DNA of 64,000 nucleotides. It comes from Gerris lacustris (Eukaryota; Arthropoda; Insecta; Hemiptera; Gerridae). Within the stretch, counting starts at the first letter, position 1. The number at the start of each line of letters is the position of its first letter. Both the position numbers and the translations under genes were made by a program. The DNA lies in the NCBI GenBank assembly GCA_951217055.1, contig OX578278.1, positions 33,245,105 through 33,309,104 of the forward strand. The letters are read 5' to 3'. The notes under the pieces were generated by a model. The model saw only the letters and a program-made list of their open reading frames with translations, was not told the origin of the DNA and did no database searches. This document shows positions 1-11,204 of this stretch, piece after piece.

Positions 1-660
1 CCTGGAAATTACTGCTAATACGAGTCAATCTTTTTCAGCTGATAAAATACCATGTTTCCATTTTTTGTTATTTCGAAATACAATCTGTTGAAAGTGCAAA
101 AAGTAAAGAATAATGATAATTAATAATAATAACAAAAAAAACCTTAAACATTTTGACATTATTTAAATAAACAAAAATAAAATATGATAGTGCAAATAAA
201 TTAATGTTATATTTACAACCTTGAAAAAGCTAATTTTACCTGTTATAGGACTATTGCCAAACATTTTCATAGATAAAAGGTTTTCTACAGAAGTAAGAGA
301 TAAAGTAAATAAATAAGTAAAAGGTGAGTTCCGACATAGATTTGACTAGAGTTTTTTGTTACAGCAATATATGTATATTATTATGTTGTTGTTAATCTCA
401 TATACATAGTATGTATGTAGAAAGTGGAAGTATATGAGAAAATTTCGGTTTTGATGGATTTACCCATCTTGAGATCTGTCCTGAGTCCAAAAAGTGTTTA
501 ATTATAAAATCAGCCCTACAGTTAAGCCTATGCAGCCTAAACTACTGGACCGATTTCAATGAAATTTGGCATACATGTTTAGAAATACTATGAAAACAAA
601 TGGAGTTTGAACAATCACCTATTGAACACTTTTTTGATTATATTAAGACATGTTAGAGCC
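1..660. other. Intergenic, repeat-derived segment
   Basis: No coding region is supported. Positions about 430-610 look like a dispersed repeat end. A stretch around 425-500 is echoed at 46090-46210 (both contain a CCTGAGTCCAAAAA-like string) and, in reverse orientation, near 28330-28430. The phrase around 540-580 (ACTGGACCGATTTCAATGAA) resembles a motif common in insect interspersed repeats. The family cannot be named from this alone. Confidence 0.4.
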
Positions 661-783
661 TACTCTGACAGTGTGGGAAACTAGAACCAATGAGAGCTCG
701 ACATTTTAAAATCTACAAGGTCAATTGTCAAAATCTCAAGCTCTCATTGGCATTCCCTTCGGTTTTCCCACCCCGTCAGAGTA
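661..783. mobile_element. Short MITE with terminal inverted repeats
   Basis: The left end starts TACTCTGACAGTGTGGGAAA, and the reverse complement of the right end starts TACTCTGACGGGGTGGGAAA. Both continue into CCAATGAGAGCT plus an AT-rich interior, so the 123-bp unit folds back on itself. There is no ORF, which fits a non-autonomous DNA transposon. Diverged relatives sharing the GAGAGCTTGAG-like motif lie at 13324-13510, 20470-20650, 20925-21090 and 45015-45182. The superfamily is not determined. Confidence 0.7.
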
Positions 784-845
784 AACACCAATCGTAATAT
801 TAGTAATGTCTAGTTTTTTTGTTTTTTTAAATTAAAATTAAGTAA

Positions 846-1050
846 GGGGCCAATGTAGCGGAGAGGTTAGTGCACTGGGCTCTGAAACCAAAACCAATGT
901 CTCAACCCCGGGGCTGTGAGTTCAAATCCCAGAGGGGTGAGGCATGCCTCACACTGATGATCTCATCAAGTAGATGAGTAAAGTGACAGGACAACCCCCG
1001 TCCTGTAATGACCTAAGCTGTTAAACGGGACTAAAACCACAAAAAAAAAT
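846..1050 (+). repeat. tRNA-derived SINE
   Basis: The head resembles a tRNA. It has an A-box-like stretch at about 857-875 (TAGCGGAGAGGTTAGTGC) and a B-box-like stretch at about 918-930 (GAGTTCAAATCCC), correctly spaced for a pol III internal promoter. The unit ends with CGGGACTAAAACC followed by an A tract at about 1041-1049. The same tail recurs at 33440-33516, so this is a family and not a lone tRNA pseudogene. Confidence 0.75.
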
Positions 1051-1430
1051 AGTCCAATAAAGCAGCAGGATCTACTCTATCATAGCACACTGTAATTGTG
1101 ATTTGGTAGCATGAATTTTAACACTTTTGGGACTTCACCTCTTGATACATAAAACAAATGTGTTTGAGAAGTTGGAGCATTCAATGCTTTGGGGCCAACT
1201 AACTTTTTAAGGTCTGTGGTCTTTTGTATATGTTCATTACGTTGTCCCCTCCCCTTCTATTGTTGCTTTCCTTAACACACATTCTCACTGCTGCATTGTA
1301 ACTTTCAATTAACTTAGGAAAATGTAACTCTCTGATTTTTTTTAATTTCCTGACTTCTCTAAATTGGGTAAAAGACTAGGTTGTAAAACAATAAAGAATA
1401 AGCAAGTTATTACAAATAAGTATTAATATT
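1051..1430. other. Intergenic, no gene seen
   Basis: AT-rich sequence between the SINE and the TTAA element. No ORF, RNA gene or clear repeat was recognised. Confidence 0.5.
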
Positions 1431-2489
1431 TTAACCCTTAATAACCTAGCGTTGCCATATGGCAACAGCAAAACCCCCTCCCTTTATTATTGTCTGGAGA
1501 GGTCCAAGTTAATATTGAACATTTTTAATGTAAATATTTTGTCAAAAGAAGGACTAAATTGATTTTTCATCATTAGATTTATTTGTTTTGTGCAACATGT
1601 ATGCGACAAGACAGGTTTAAAAAATGGGTTATTCCAAATTTATGACACGGAAAGAATTTTAATTTTTTAAATTAAATAATCTTATTATTAGTAATGAAAC
1701 TATTAGAATAAAGAATGATTAAAAATATAAAATTATTGCAGTTTCACAAAATTTAATTTTTCTGCCCCAAATTGAGTGTCAATTTGAAAGTTGCCATATG
1801 GCAACGCTAGGACATTAGCCTTACAATTTTTTTCCAAGTCATAATTTTATTTAGTCATATTTATACACAAAGTTTTGATTATTTTTTGCCTAATGTTTAT
1901 TTTTTTTATTATTTTCTAAATATTTCTCAAGTAGTCTCTAAATCTTGTAATTATTTTTGTTGAATAAGTATAATTAGTTCTCAAATAGTATTGGGCTTTT
2001 CTTTTAAAAATAATATTTATATAATAATATCTATTTTTTTTATTACAATTGAATAATACTTATATATTTTTAAAGGTAATAACAAAAACACATGGATAAA
2101 ACAAAAAATAAAGAAATAATTACATAATTTTACAGATAAACAATATGATACGTAATAGAAATTAATAAAATTTTGGAAAAAAAAATTAAATTTACTTTTT
2201 TGTTCTTTTAAATAAATTAAGTATTTTGTTAGGATTATTTGTGCTTTTTTAACCTACAATTTATTTTTCATACATTATGTAAAAAAAAAATATTAAAACC
2301 TTTACTGAGAAAAAAAACTGTAGGGCTAATGTCCTAGCGCTGCCATATGGCAACAACCCAAATTTGGGGTAAGACTTTTTTCAATTTTTTTAAACATTTT
2401 TTACATATTAAGGGACCTCTTAACAGGCAAAATCCCCAGAAAAAAACCAAACAATTCCCCAAAAAAATAATTTGGGCAGTAAGGGTTAA
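1431..2489. mobile_element. TTAA-flanked (piggyBac-type) non-autonomous element
   Basis: The unit is bounded by TTAA at 1431-1434 and 2486-2489, with CCCTTA reading inward from both ends. This fits piggyBac-superfamily target choice and termini. It has no transposase ORF. Inside are three copies of a 16-bp palindrome, GTTGCCATATGGCAAC: exact at 1451-1466 and 1790-1805, and with one substitution at 2339-2354. The last two copies face each other and are flanked by the inverted phrase CTAGGACATTAGCC, so 1790-2354 may be a second nested or internal inverted unit. Confidence 0.65.
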
Positions 2490-3598
2490 ATAACAAAAAT
2501 ATTTTATTTACATTAAATAAAAAATAAAATACAAACATCGTTATTTACTTAACAATATTTACATCCAAGCATTAGACATTTTTTTCAGAGTCTTAGAGTT
2601 CAAGATACATTTTTTTTATCTTACATTTCACTTTTAGTGGTACGCATATTATTTTATATCTTAAGGTATCCACAAGGAAAGGTGTTGAAACAGGATTTTT
2701 TTTTTTTTTTTATCTTATGCTACCTCACCTAAGTGGAAGGTTGTGCATTGATAAAAGGAACATAGGTATACAATTTCAGCTGAATCTTACAACTTTTACG
2801 TAAATGTTATCCTCACACACAAATTGTTCACAGTGTTTTTGTAGTAAATTTATTTTCAAAACAAGGAGCAATCCTACCAAATCAATTGCTATTTTCTTTG
2901 GTGTTTGAATTGGAAGTCTTGTATAAGAAATGAGAAAAAATGCATCCACATAAGAATATATTCAAGTTACAACATAAATTGTCATCAGGATAAGTATAAC
3001 TAAAATACAACTTACAGTCTCTAAAACGAGCTGTTTTTATGCATTATAGCACTTGAATTGTAGCAACATAATTTTAATTTAACCTTTGGCCAGAACATCA
3101 GTATTTTTCACCTCTATAGATTACTAAATATCTGCGGTCAGCACTCTAAGTGAATTTATGCTGCGACCTGAGTACACTTTCTTTGGACATTTTACCATTA
3201 GGGAGTTTGGGTTGCCACTTTACTACATATTTTTGCCCATAATTATTGGTATCCTTGATGTCTGTCAGTAAAATCTAGCGGTATTCAGTGATTTACATTT
3301 GGTTCATTTTTTTTCATGACGGTTATTTTTAACACTATTCCAGCAGTACTTTTTGTTGTAAAGTTTCACTTAGAGATAAATATCAGTCAAATTATTAGAT
3401 AGTAATATGTCATTATTTACATGTTTTCTAATAAGCATGTGTCTTAATAACTAATGTTAATTGTCTTATTAACTAATGGTATAATGCAATAAAAACCTAT
3501 AAGCGTAGCAATAACTAGGGTAGCATTAAAAATACTGTTCTTGTAGTCAGAGTAAAAATCATGCTCCAAACAGGGTGTTAATAATAGGTATAGATACG
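2490..3598. other. Region downstream of POLG, probable 3' UTR
   Basis: AT-rich and without ORFs. On the minus strand it directly follows the POLG stop codon. Several AATAAA-like strings occur on the minus strand (TTTATT on plus), for example near 2500-2530, so the 3' end could lie in this interval. A T17 tract sits near 2696-2712. The cleavage site cannot be chosen without transcripts. Confidence 0.35.
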
Positions 3599-6500
3599 TT
3601 AGTTTTTGGATTGCATGATCATTTTAATGCATTTATGGACATCAAGAGATTCTCCAGAATGTATTCCATATCCTTTAAGTAAACCATGAGGATTAGATGG
3701 GGTTTTATTGTCATCAAGAGGATCTTTTCTCAAAACACTGTCAATTTCAACAGAAGTGAAAAAGGCAACAGAAAGCGGGAGGTCTGACATATTAACTCTA
3801 GAAACACAGAAAGTGCGCGTCAACAAGTTGGTTATTTGAAGAGCAAGAGCGACTTTATACTTATCTTTCTTAGGAACTAAATAATGAACTTCATCGTGAA
3901 AACTCAGAGAAAACCTAGCCTCATCACCTAATAACCATTTCATACAGACGAGCATAAGATGCAAGAAATCTACAGCGCTGCTTTGAACTACCCAATTGAT
4001 CCTGGTGTTGCCATGCTTGTCTTCACTGTCGATATCTGGAACTAAGGCTCGGCTTAATTTGCTTTTGAGAAAGGGTGTCTCTGGAGATGGTTTATTGGCA
4101 ATCTCTTCTAAGCTGTTAAACATCTCAGATTCTGTTCCGCCCACCCACTGAGGATCTTTAAAAATTTCCTCTATATCTTTATTATAAAATTTACAGATTT
4201 CAGCAGCTTGATACTTAGAAAATGATCTTTGTTTAATTTGAGGTAAAACTCCCTTTTTTAAAACAAACAACTTTTTACCTTTTGTTAATTGGAACATTTT
4301 TGCCGCTTTATTAGAGGCTTCAGCTGAAGTCATTCCGGGATTAAAATTTAATAAAGTTCTTTCTGCAAATTTCTGTCCTGAACCGTATATCCTTGCGTAG
4401 TTTAAAATTTTCGCATGGTTCCTTGAAATTCCAACTGCTTTGGCAGTGACCGAATGTAAATCACTGTTATCTGACCTATGTCCATTCAGGGTCATCCATC
4501 CAAAGGGAGTGCATCCGTGAGAGACGGCTGAATGAGCATCTCCTAATAATGAAGCAATCCAAAGTTCTTGAGAATCTACATCTGCCCCAACAAAACAGTA
4601 ACCAGGTGGTGCCTCTAAGATTCCCCTGAATTCCGATCCAACCCTATCGACAACAGAGTTTGATACAGTCATCCACGTAGGTTCGACAGCTCTCCTTGTC
4701 AAAGTACCGCTGACAATTATCAAAGGCAAAATAGCTCCTAAACTTATATGGTTATTCTTGACTAACTGGTGCGATTCCTTTTGGGTTAACCAACAGACTA
4801 ACTGACTTTCAATTCTTTCTCGATTGTTTCTCCAATATGACAACATCTTGCTAATTGATATAATCCTTTGAGCATTTGTCAATGAACCAGAAAAGCCATT
4901 ATCTGAAAATTTATTTATATAATCTTGAGCCAAAGGATTGCCTACATTAAAACTTGCCCCATCTTTGTGAGGGAGTTTAATGAAAGTACAATATTCTTCG
5001 TTCTCTTCCAACAATTCAGTGTTATCTTTACAGTTACCTCCTTCAGATGCTGAGCTGCTAATCAGTGGATTTTCTTTTGATTTGATTTCATTTAAAAAAT
5101 TCTTAAAAGACTCCAATGGAAAATTTTGATCGTCAAATTTGATAGAGGATTTAGTAGGGGAAATATATCCCCATCCACTTCCCCTCACATAATGGAGTGG
5201 CATACCTTTCCAAGTAAGTTTCAACAATTTTGGAGCTACTTGCATGCTGTTGGTGATTAACGTTGGTCCAGGCACCCATCCTGGTTCCCCAGGCTTAGAA
5301 CATATTTTTCTGTACCATTCAGGATAACCAGGTAAAAGAGTTTTCCTTGAAGGTAAATTCTCTCCAGTTCTTATGATGGATTGAAATTTTACAGATAATT
5401 CTTTCATTTTTTTGTTGATAGAGTCGTCAGAAGAAGCTGAGTTCTCATTAAACATACCAATTGAATTCTTATTTTTAGAAACAGAACTTTTCCTCATTTT
5501 AATATGCTTGGTAGTCCATTGTTGATCCCACATCCAAAGGTCTTTTTTAAAAATATCTCCTTGAAACAATTTACAAGTACTTTTAGCGGTTTGGGACAAA
5601 AGGTACTTGGCTTCTAATGCTAAATCATCATAAGCAGCTCTTGAATCAGATATGTATTTATTCCATTTATGGTTAACAGGAACGTAAGCTGTTTGCAACT
5701 CCAACATTCCAGCAAATGTAACAGGATGGGGAAATCTTTCAAGAAATAAAGGCCACAATTTACTCAGAACCCCATGTGTAGCTACAACATCACTAGCGCA
5801 ATACTGCATGACTGTTTGAAAATTATTCCTAATGTCTGAGATCGAACCGCTGAGAAAAAGTTCTCTTTCTTCTTTAGATATTTCAGAGCCACAATAAAGT
5901 TTATGTACTTTTGTCAGACTATTTAATGAGCTAACTTTGCTCCATTCATTCTCGCCTTCAACTCCTGCTTTAAGGAGAGATTTTTGGTAACTTGTTATAC
6001 CACTTATGCAAACATGTAAAGATAAAGTGTCTAAAAATCTCAAACTACTCTTTTGTAACCAGTACTGTTCTTTAACCCTCGCTCTATCAAACGATACATT
6101 ATGGCCTATTACTATTCTAGGTTTGTAAAACTGTCTTTTACCAATTTGAGGGTTACTTGCTTCTGCATTACATTCTAAGGGAATCAAAGATGCAGTGGTG
6201 TAGTTATTTTTACTGAAGAGTTTAATGCCTTGAGCTAAATGATTGCTCACCCATCCATACCAAGCATCACTTGAAGCAGCAGTAGCAAGAGTAGGCATCT
6301 CACCTTCAGCTTTACAAACCTCAATGTCGAACAATAAGGCATCGTCTGGAGGGTACGGCACTTGTTCAACAACTCCATCTTTATACCGTGTCCAACCTGC
6401 TTTCAAAACCCAGTTCTTAGGGAGCTCAGGAAGCTTCAAAATCAAATTATCTACAAGCAATTTATAAGGTTCACTTTGCAAGAGACCGATTTTGTAAAAG

Positions 6501-6901
6501 TGCTCTTCAATAGATTTCCCTAATAGTTTTGGCAAATCAAAATCTGTAATAGGAAAAGCTTCTCTTTTCTCACCTAGATTAAACTGTTTTAACTCTTTTA
6601 AACATTTTTTAACTAAATCAGGATCAATGTTGGTTTTATTTTTGAAAAGCTGTTGCCTTAAGTGTTCAGATATCATCTGAATTCCATATTCATTGTACCT
6701 GATGGTTCCATCATTACAAGGCTGAAACCTCGGACTGTTAGTGGAATCAGTGGGCAAAATCTTAGTTTGAGCTTTTGTTTCATTTTTTAATTGAGGTAAA
6801 ATGCCTTCTTTAGGTAGACTGGGATCTAAGATCCTATCTTTAATCAAATGTTCACTGCTAACATTTCGCATCTGTCTTGTGAATACTGAATTGAAACGCA
6901 T
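3599..6901 (-). CDS. POLG: DNA polymerase gamma catalytic subunit, mitochondrial
   Basis: This 1100-aa protein replicates and proofreads mitochondrial DNA. It is a family A polymerase with a 3'-5' exonuclease (Drosophila tamas, human POLG). The N-terminus has R2, R9 and R12 and no acidic residue before E17, which fits a mitochondrial presequence. The exonuclease carries DIE at 192-194 (Exo I), IGHNVSFDRAR at 265-275 (Exo II) and YCASD at 367-371 (Exo III). The polymerase carries motif A GADVDSQELW at 772-781, motif B HAKILNYARIYG at 829-840 and motif C HDEVHYLV at 1002-1009; all catalytic acids are present. Length is close to the fly enzyme and shorter than human (about 1240 aa). The reading frame is open throughout, with no intron, unlike the other large genes here. 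The first ATG is used, as it precedes the presequence. Identification is very secure; an extra 5' exon cannot be excluded. Confidence 0.96.
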   Translation of the reverse strand: MRFNSVFTRQMRNVSSEHLIKDRILDPSLPKEGILPQLKNETKAQTKILPTDSTNSPRFQPCNDGTIRYNEYGIQMISEHLRQQLFKNKTNIDPDLVKKCLKELKQFNLGEKREAFPITDFDLPKLLGKSIEEHFYKIGLLQSEPYKLLVDNLILKLPELPKNWVLKAGWTRYKDGVVEQVPYPPDDALLFDIEVCKAEGEMPTLATAASSDAWYGWVSNHLAQGIKLFSKNNYTTASLIPLECNAEASNPQIGKRQFYKPRIVIGHNVSFDRARVKEQYWLQKSSLRFLDTLSLHVCISGITSYQKSLLKAGVEGENEWSKVSSLNSLTKVHKLYCGSEISKEERELFLSGSISDIRNNFQTVMQYCASDVVATHGVLSKLWPLFLERFPHPVTFAGMLELQTAYVPVNHKWNKYISDSRAAYDDLALEAKYLLSQTAKSTCKLFQGDIFKKDLWMWDQQWTTKHIKMRKSSVSKNKNSIGMFNENSASSDDSINKKMKELSVKFQSIIRTGENLPSRKTLLPGYPEWYRKICSKPGEPGWVPGPTLITNSMQVAPKLLKLTWKGMPLHYVRGSGWGYISPTKSSIKFDDQNFPLESFKNFLNEIKSKENPLISSSASEGGNCKDNTELLEENEEYCTFIKLPHKDGASFNVGNPLAQDYINKFSDNGFSGSLTNAQRIISISKMLSYWRNNRERIESQLVCWLTQKESHQLVKNNHISLGAILPLIIVSGTLTRRAVEPTWMTVSNSVVDRVGSEFRGILEAPPGYCFVGADVDSQELWIASLLGDAHSAVSHGCTPFGWMTLNGHRSDNSDLHSVTAKAVGISRNHAKILNYARIYGSGQKFAERTLLNFNPGMTSAEASNKAAKMFQLTKGKKLFVLKKGVLPQIKQRSFSKYQAAEICKFYNKDIEEIFKDPQWVGGTESEMFNSLEEIANKPSPETPFLKSKLSRALVPDIDSEDKHGNTRINWVVQSSAVDFLHLMLVCMKWLLGDEARFSLSFHDEVHYLVPKKDKYKVALALQITNLLTRTFCVSRVNMSDLPLSVAFFTSVEIDSVLRKDPLDDNKTPSNPHGLLKGYGIHSGESLDVHKCIKMIMQSKN

Positions 6902-7012
6902 GACAGCTTGTTTTCTCCTCCATAAGTGTACAATAATCTAAAAAAAAAAAAAAAAAAAATATAGAGTAAGTAAAGAAATTAAAATAATTAGTAAGTATTA
7001 AAACAGCAAACA

Positions 7013-7219
7013 TTAAACCCTTCAACGCCGGGGTATAAAAAATGCACCATGTTCTAAACACTAGGTGGTCCTGCAGTGGACCACCCTCCTAATTAATTTC
7101 ATCGTTTAATTAAATTTAATTTTAATAGAAATTAATTTTTTTTTTTAAATTTTACCGCGGGCGTTTACAGGCATTTGTTGGTGGTCCCTATATGAACCAC
7201 CGAGCGTTAAAGGGTTACC
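7013..7219. mobile_element. Probable TTAA-type MITE
   Basis: The left end reads TTAAACCCTTCAACGCC (from 7013). The reverse complement of the right end reads GGTAACCCTTTAACGCT (to about 7219). Inside, GGTGGTCC and GGACCACC motifs recur in opposite orientation. The unit is about 205 bp and non-coding. It lies just upstream of the POLG start. The right TTAA is imperfect, so assignment to the piggyBac group is tentative. Confidence 0.5.
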
Positions 7220-7444
7220 AGGGGGTACTCTTTAATTTCGCACTCAATAAATAGTAGGAAGGAGACACTATAAACCGAGGGATAAGTATTATTAATGAAA
7301 TAAAAAGTGTTTTATTCGAGAAAACAACATATCTGTGATATAAAAAAGTCACATAATTACATATACAAAAATAACAAAACAAATAACATCGCAAACAAAT
7401 AAAATAAATATTAAAATTTAGGAAAAAATATTATTCTACACTGT

Positions 7445-7480
<36 letters not shown>

Positions 7481-10228
7481 TAACACATATAAATATTAAT
7501 TTTTTAGAATGAAAAACACTTTGCTTTATGGTTGAATTTATAATAGAACTGGTATCCTAACACACTATGTCCTACATTAGACTTGTCCAGTCTTTGTTGA
7601 GACAGTTTTATTTCCTCTTTCTGTCTAGTAGTGTAGCTATGTGTTTCCTTAACTTTATTTAGACTGTTAACATTACTTTGTACCAACTTAAGATATGATA
7701 AGGTATGTCCAACCCCTTTATTTATAGCTTTTATCCCATGATGATCCCGCATACAGTTCCCTGCTAGGTTAGAACAAACCTATTGTATCACAATAAGTTT
7801 GTAACACACAATAATAAGCCCATTAGCTCTCAATCAGAAGCTAGTAACATTAGGCTATAAGGAGGCTCATTAACCCTAGAATACTACCGTTAAATACTAA
7901 TATGTTGTTACTACCGATACGTCACTGTGACTATCATTGGATCTTATTTAAATTATACTATTTTTTAGTCTCAAAATATAGTAAGTTACTTAAAAATGCA
8001 TTATTAGTTTGGTTTATAATAAATAAATAGGCGATTCATGAATATTTCTTTAAAAAAAGTAGGTACACATTTCTGTATTAATAAGAAGAGGAACACAATT
8101 TTCTATCAGGTAACATCTATTCACAGTAATGTTTTCGTCTGTTTCAGTCAAATTTCTTACAACTAAGCGCTAAAAAAATTATTATTATAAAAAATATTAA
8201 ACAGGGTAGGCATACAGGGACGTTGGGAACCATTGGACGTAGTGGGGGCGACTGGCAGCCATTTTTATTAATTCAATACATCACTTTGACGATAGGTAGT
8301 GTTCTAAGTTTAATGAAACAAAACTTGATACTACTGTTCCACCTGAAATTGCCGAACTTAAAAAAGCAGATAAGGCATAAGAAAACAAGTGATTTTTAAC
8401 GCTTTCAATTAATATTACAGAGGGTAAAACTGAAGAATAATAGCCACTTAGGGGAGAAGCTTAGAAAAGTTGACCTCACTCGAATGTACTGTTTTGACAA
8501 AGGGACACAATCTCTCACATGTATAATCATGATGTATGCAGCTGAAACCTTCCATTCCATGAAAAAGAAAATAAGCTTTTTACACAGTTCAATTTGATGT
8601 TTCAATAGGGCCTTTTGATCAGATTGAATAAAAATGTAAACTTTCAACTTCTTTTCAATCGGCAATTGCATTAAACAATTTCATTGAATTGATATTTACA
8701 TGTTTAATTTAATTGATTCAATCATATTGAACAATGAAATTGAACTGTCGAAAGACGCCTTTAAAAATTTAAAGTCGAAGGGGTATAATGTCTTCAATTT
8801 ATCTAAATGTCAAAGTGTAATCTGATCAAAAAAGTGTGTTGCGGTTGTGAGTTTGACAACCCTAACCTAAAATTTAGCATTACATTCTCTCTTGATTTAA
8901 TAAAGATAACTTCTTTTTTAGAGCATAATCTCATAAAAATCTCTTAACTAAACAGTCTTGTTTGCATCTGTATATCACTGAAAGTAGCCAACTGTTTAGC
9001 AATTAAATTATAAATAATGCATTTCCTCTCTTTTTGTATTATACTATCCCCTGTGGCATTTTAATGGAAATTGGTTATTAGTATTAGCAATACATCTCCA
9101 GCGTTGAAAAATGAACATATTACGTTATTGCTCTCTAACAATTAATTTGAATGACGAAATATTAATACAAGTGTTATTGTTTATTCGAAGTAAATTTATC
9201 TATCCATTAATTATAAGGGAAAACAAACCTGTTTTTTGCACCCTGTGTAACAAATAACAACAATTCATATAAAATGGTGTTAACAAAATAAAAATTTGAA
9301 TTCCATAAACAATAAACAAAAGATAACTATAACCTAAACCTATCAAATACCTATCACTAGGTTCAGGTTATAAACAATGGTTTTTTTGTACAACCAGATT
9401 CATTTATTTTATTAAGTTTAACAGGTTTGCATAATAAAATGACATTGCACTGAAATCTTTAATTTATCGTTATTCGTGAGCTTCTTTCTCAGTTTTAAAT
9501 TTCTAGGTACTAATTTAAATATAAAAGACTAATATATTATCTATGTGGATTGTTACTGAGAATGTTGTCTAAATTAAAATTTCAAACTGCGTAGAATTAC
9601 TTCGTTTAGACCTGTAAAGCATTGGTGCCGGTGCAATCGATCTGGGTTTACAGGAGTGGCTAATGAATGTTTTATTTCTGTTTCTGTTTATTTGATCCTA
9701 GCCTATGTAGAAGCCGATTTTTTTAAAGTTTATATAATTATAGGGTATATAAACACATTTTCAGCTTGTTTGTTGTTTTTTTTTATAGCAATTGACATAT
9801 TCGCTTGAAAAATATATCACTATATTTATATTTCTAGGAATTCAAACACATCTAGAAGCTAAGTAAGATACATTTTTTTTATTTATTTTTTTATTACTTT
9901 CCTTCTTATGTTATTAGCTTATGCTTTAATTTAACTTATCGTTATTTAGTGTTAATATTAATCAATGACGATAAAACTTGGGGTCATTTAAGATCAAGAA
10001 AATAAATATACAAAAGTAGATGAGGTAGTTGTCCTAGCTAAGAATTTCTTCTTTTTTTTAAAAAGAAGAACTAACATAACTTTTAATGTTATATAATATT
10101 TATGGGTAAATAAGGTGTGTTGACCTTCTTTTTTAATTTATTTAGCATGGGAGGAGGTTGCCAGTGTGACAGATGGGCTCTAGGAGATGACAGATGGGCC
10201 CCTGCCCATCTAATCAGTTATCAATCAT
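7220..10228. other. Intergenic region between POLG and fold-back elements
   Basis: No recognisable host gene. It contains a T29 tract at 7449-7477, an unassigned minus-strand ORF at 7504-7752, and a dispersed repeat near 8440-8540 whose reverse complement (with TTTGTCAAAACAGTACATTC) reappears near 15185-15215 and, diverged, near 11181-11201. A small inverted repeat built from AACCTAAACCTA and TAGGTTCAGGTT lies near 9330-9376. The positions of the POLG and SF3B5 promoters are not evident. Confidence 0.4.
7504..7752 (-). other. Unassigned 82-aa ORF followed by a poly(A)-like tract
   Basis: The ORF encodes a hydrophilic, lysine- and glutamine-rich peptide with no signal peptide or membrane segment. 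I do not recognise a family. On the minus strand a 29-nt A tract (plus-strand T tract 7449-7477) begins about 26 nt after the stop codon, as expected for the 3' end of a retrocopy or LINE-type insertion. No target-site duplication was found. It could equally be a chance ORF in AT-rich DNA. Confidence 0.2.
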
Positions 10229-10765
10229 TGCATTTCCATGATGTTTCAATACAAATTGCATCCTGATTTGGGATTTAACAAGCTAGGTGTTTCCATGATT
10301 TGTATTGAATCTGTTTTCAACACACTACACTTTTACTATTACTATGTTTCCATGATGTTAAAATACGGGTTGAATACAGTTTTTGGATCCAAAGTGTCCA
10401 TGGAACACTAGATTAAATACGATACCGATCTTGATACGATACACTAAATTCTGGGATCTTATCTGGATCGAGTTGCATGGAAACACCTAAACTCGATCCT
10501 GAAATGCGCAGAGTGTGGGTGTGAGTGCACCTAGCGTATTTCTGTAGAAATTGTAGTCAAATCTGTCAACATAGGTAATAAAAAACATGGTTATAAAAGG
10601 TGAGGGTTACAAAATTATTTATAACCTTTACCACAAGTATTTAACCTAGAAAAAGTTTTTTTTTTGTTTTGTATTGAATATGGATTCAATACTACTCTTG
10701 GAAACACCTAGCTTGTTAAATCCCAAATCAGGATTAATTCGCATTTAAACACGTGGAAACGTAGT
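10229..10765. mobile_element. Inverted-repeat element (non-autonomous)
   Basis: Positions about 10261-10312 and 10684-10735 are long inverted copies. The left copy includes CCTGATTTGGGATTTAACAA followed by GCTAGGTGTTTCC, and the right copy gives the reverse complement nearly perfectly. Outer ends TGCATTTCCATGATGTTT (left) and AAACACGTGGAAACG (right) also pair. There is no ORF. A further TTTCCATGATGT motif near 10344 suggests internal duplication. Class is unknown. Confidence 0.6.
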
Positions 10766-11204
10766 ATAGGTAACTTTGATTAAGGTTATAAATAATTTGG
10801 CACTTTTTTACTTTTTTAGCACCCCCTTGGTTCTAAATAATAGTCTGCCCTATAAGTCTCAAAGGTTTGTGTGTTGGTCTCCCCAAGACATTGAGTCTCC
10901 TGGGGAAGTTTTATATTTAATAATCCTTTATCTTAATAGTTGATTAGACTAAGGGATATGATCACAATTATATACACAAGTGTGATATTCCTTTGTCCCA
11001 AGGTATCATGGAGCATAGTAAATAAGTCATGGACAACAATCGTCATGAGTTCCCATGCCACGATACTCTGATTTTAGATTTGAAATTTATCTTTTGTCTA
11101 AAATATTAAGTTATGACATTTCAAATTATTACGTGTTATATGCCTACTTTACTAAATAATTACAGTAGAGTTTATATCCCTTTGTCAAAACAATACATTT
11201 GAGT
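10766..11204. other. Intergenic with short dispersed repeat
   Basis: No gene. Around 10980-11030 there is a repeat with GTGATATTCCTTTGTCCCA. It recurs in reverse orientation near 15315-15362 and 36365-36415, each time followed by a diverged TAGACTAAATA-like stretch. It is probably a small MITE family. Confidence 0.4.

Noticed and set aside
6243..6467. 74-aa plus-strand ORF
   Set aside because: It is antisense to the conserved exonuclease region of POLG and has no domain of its own.
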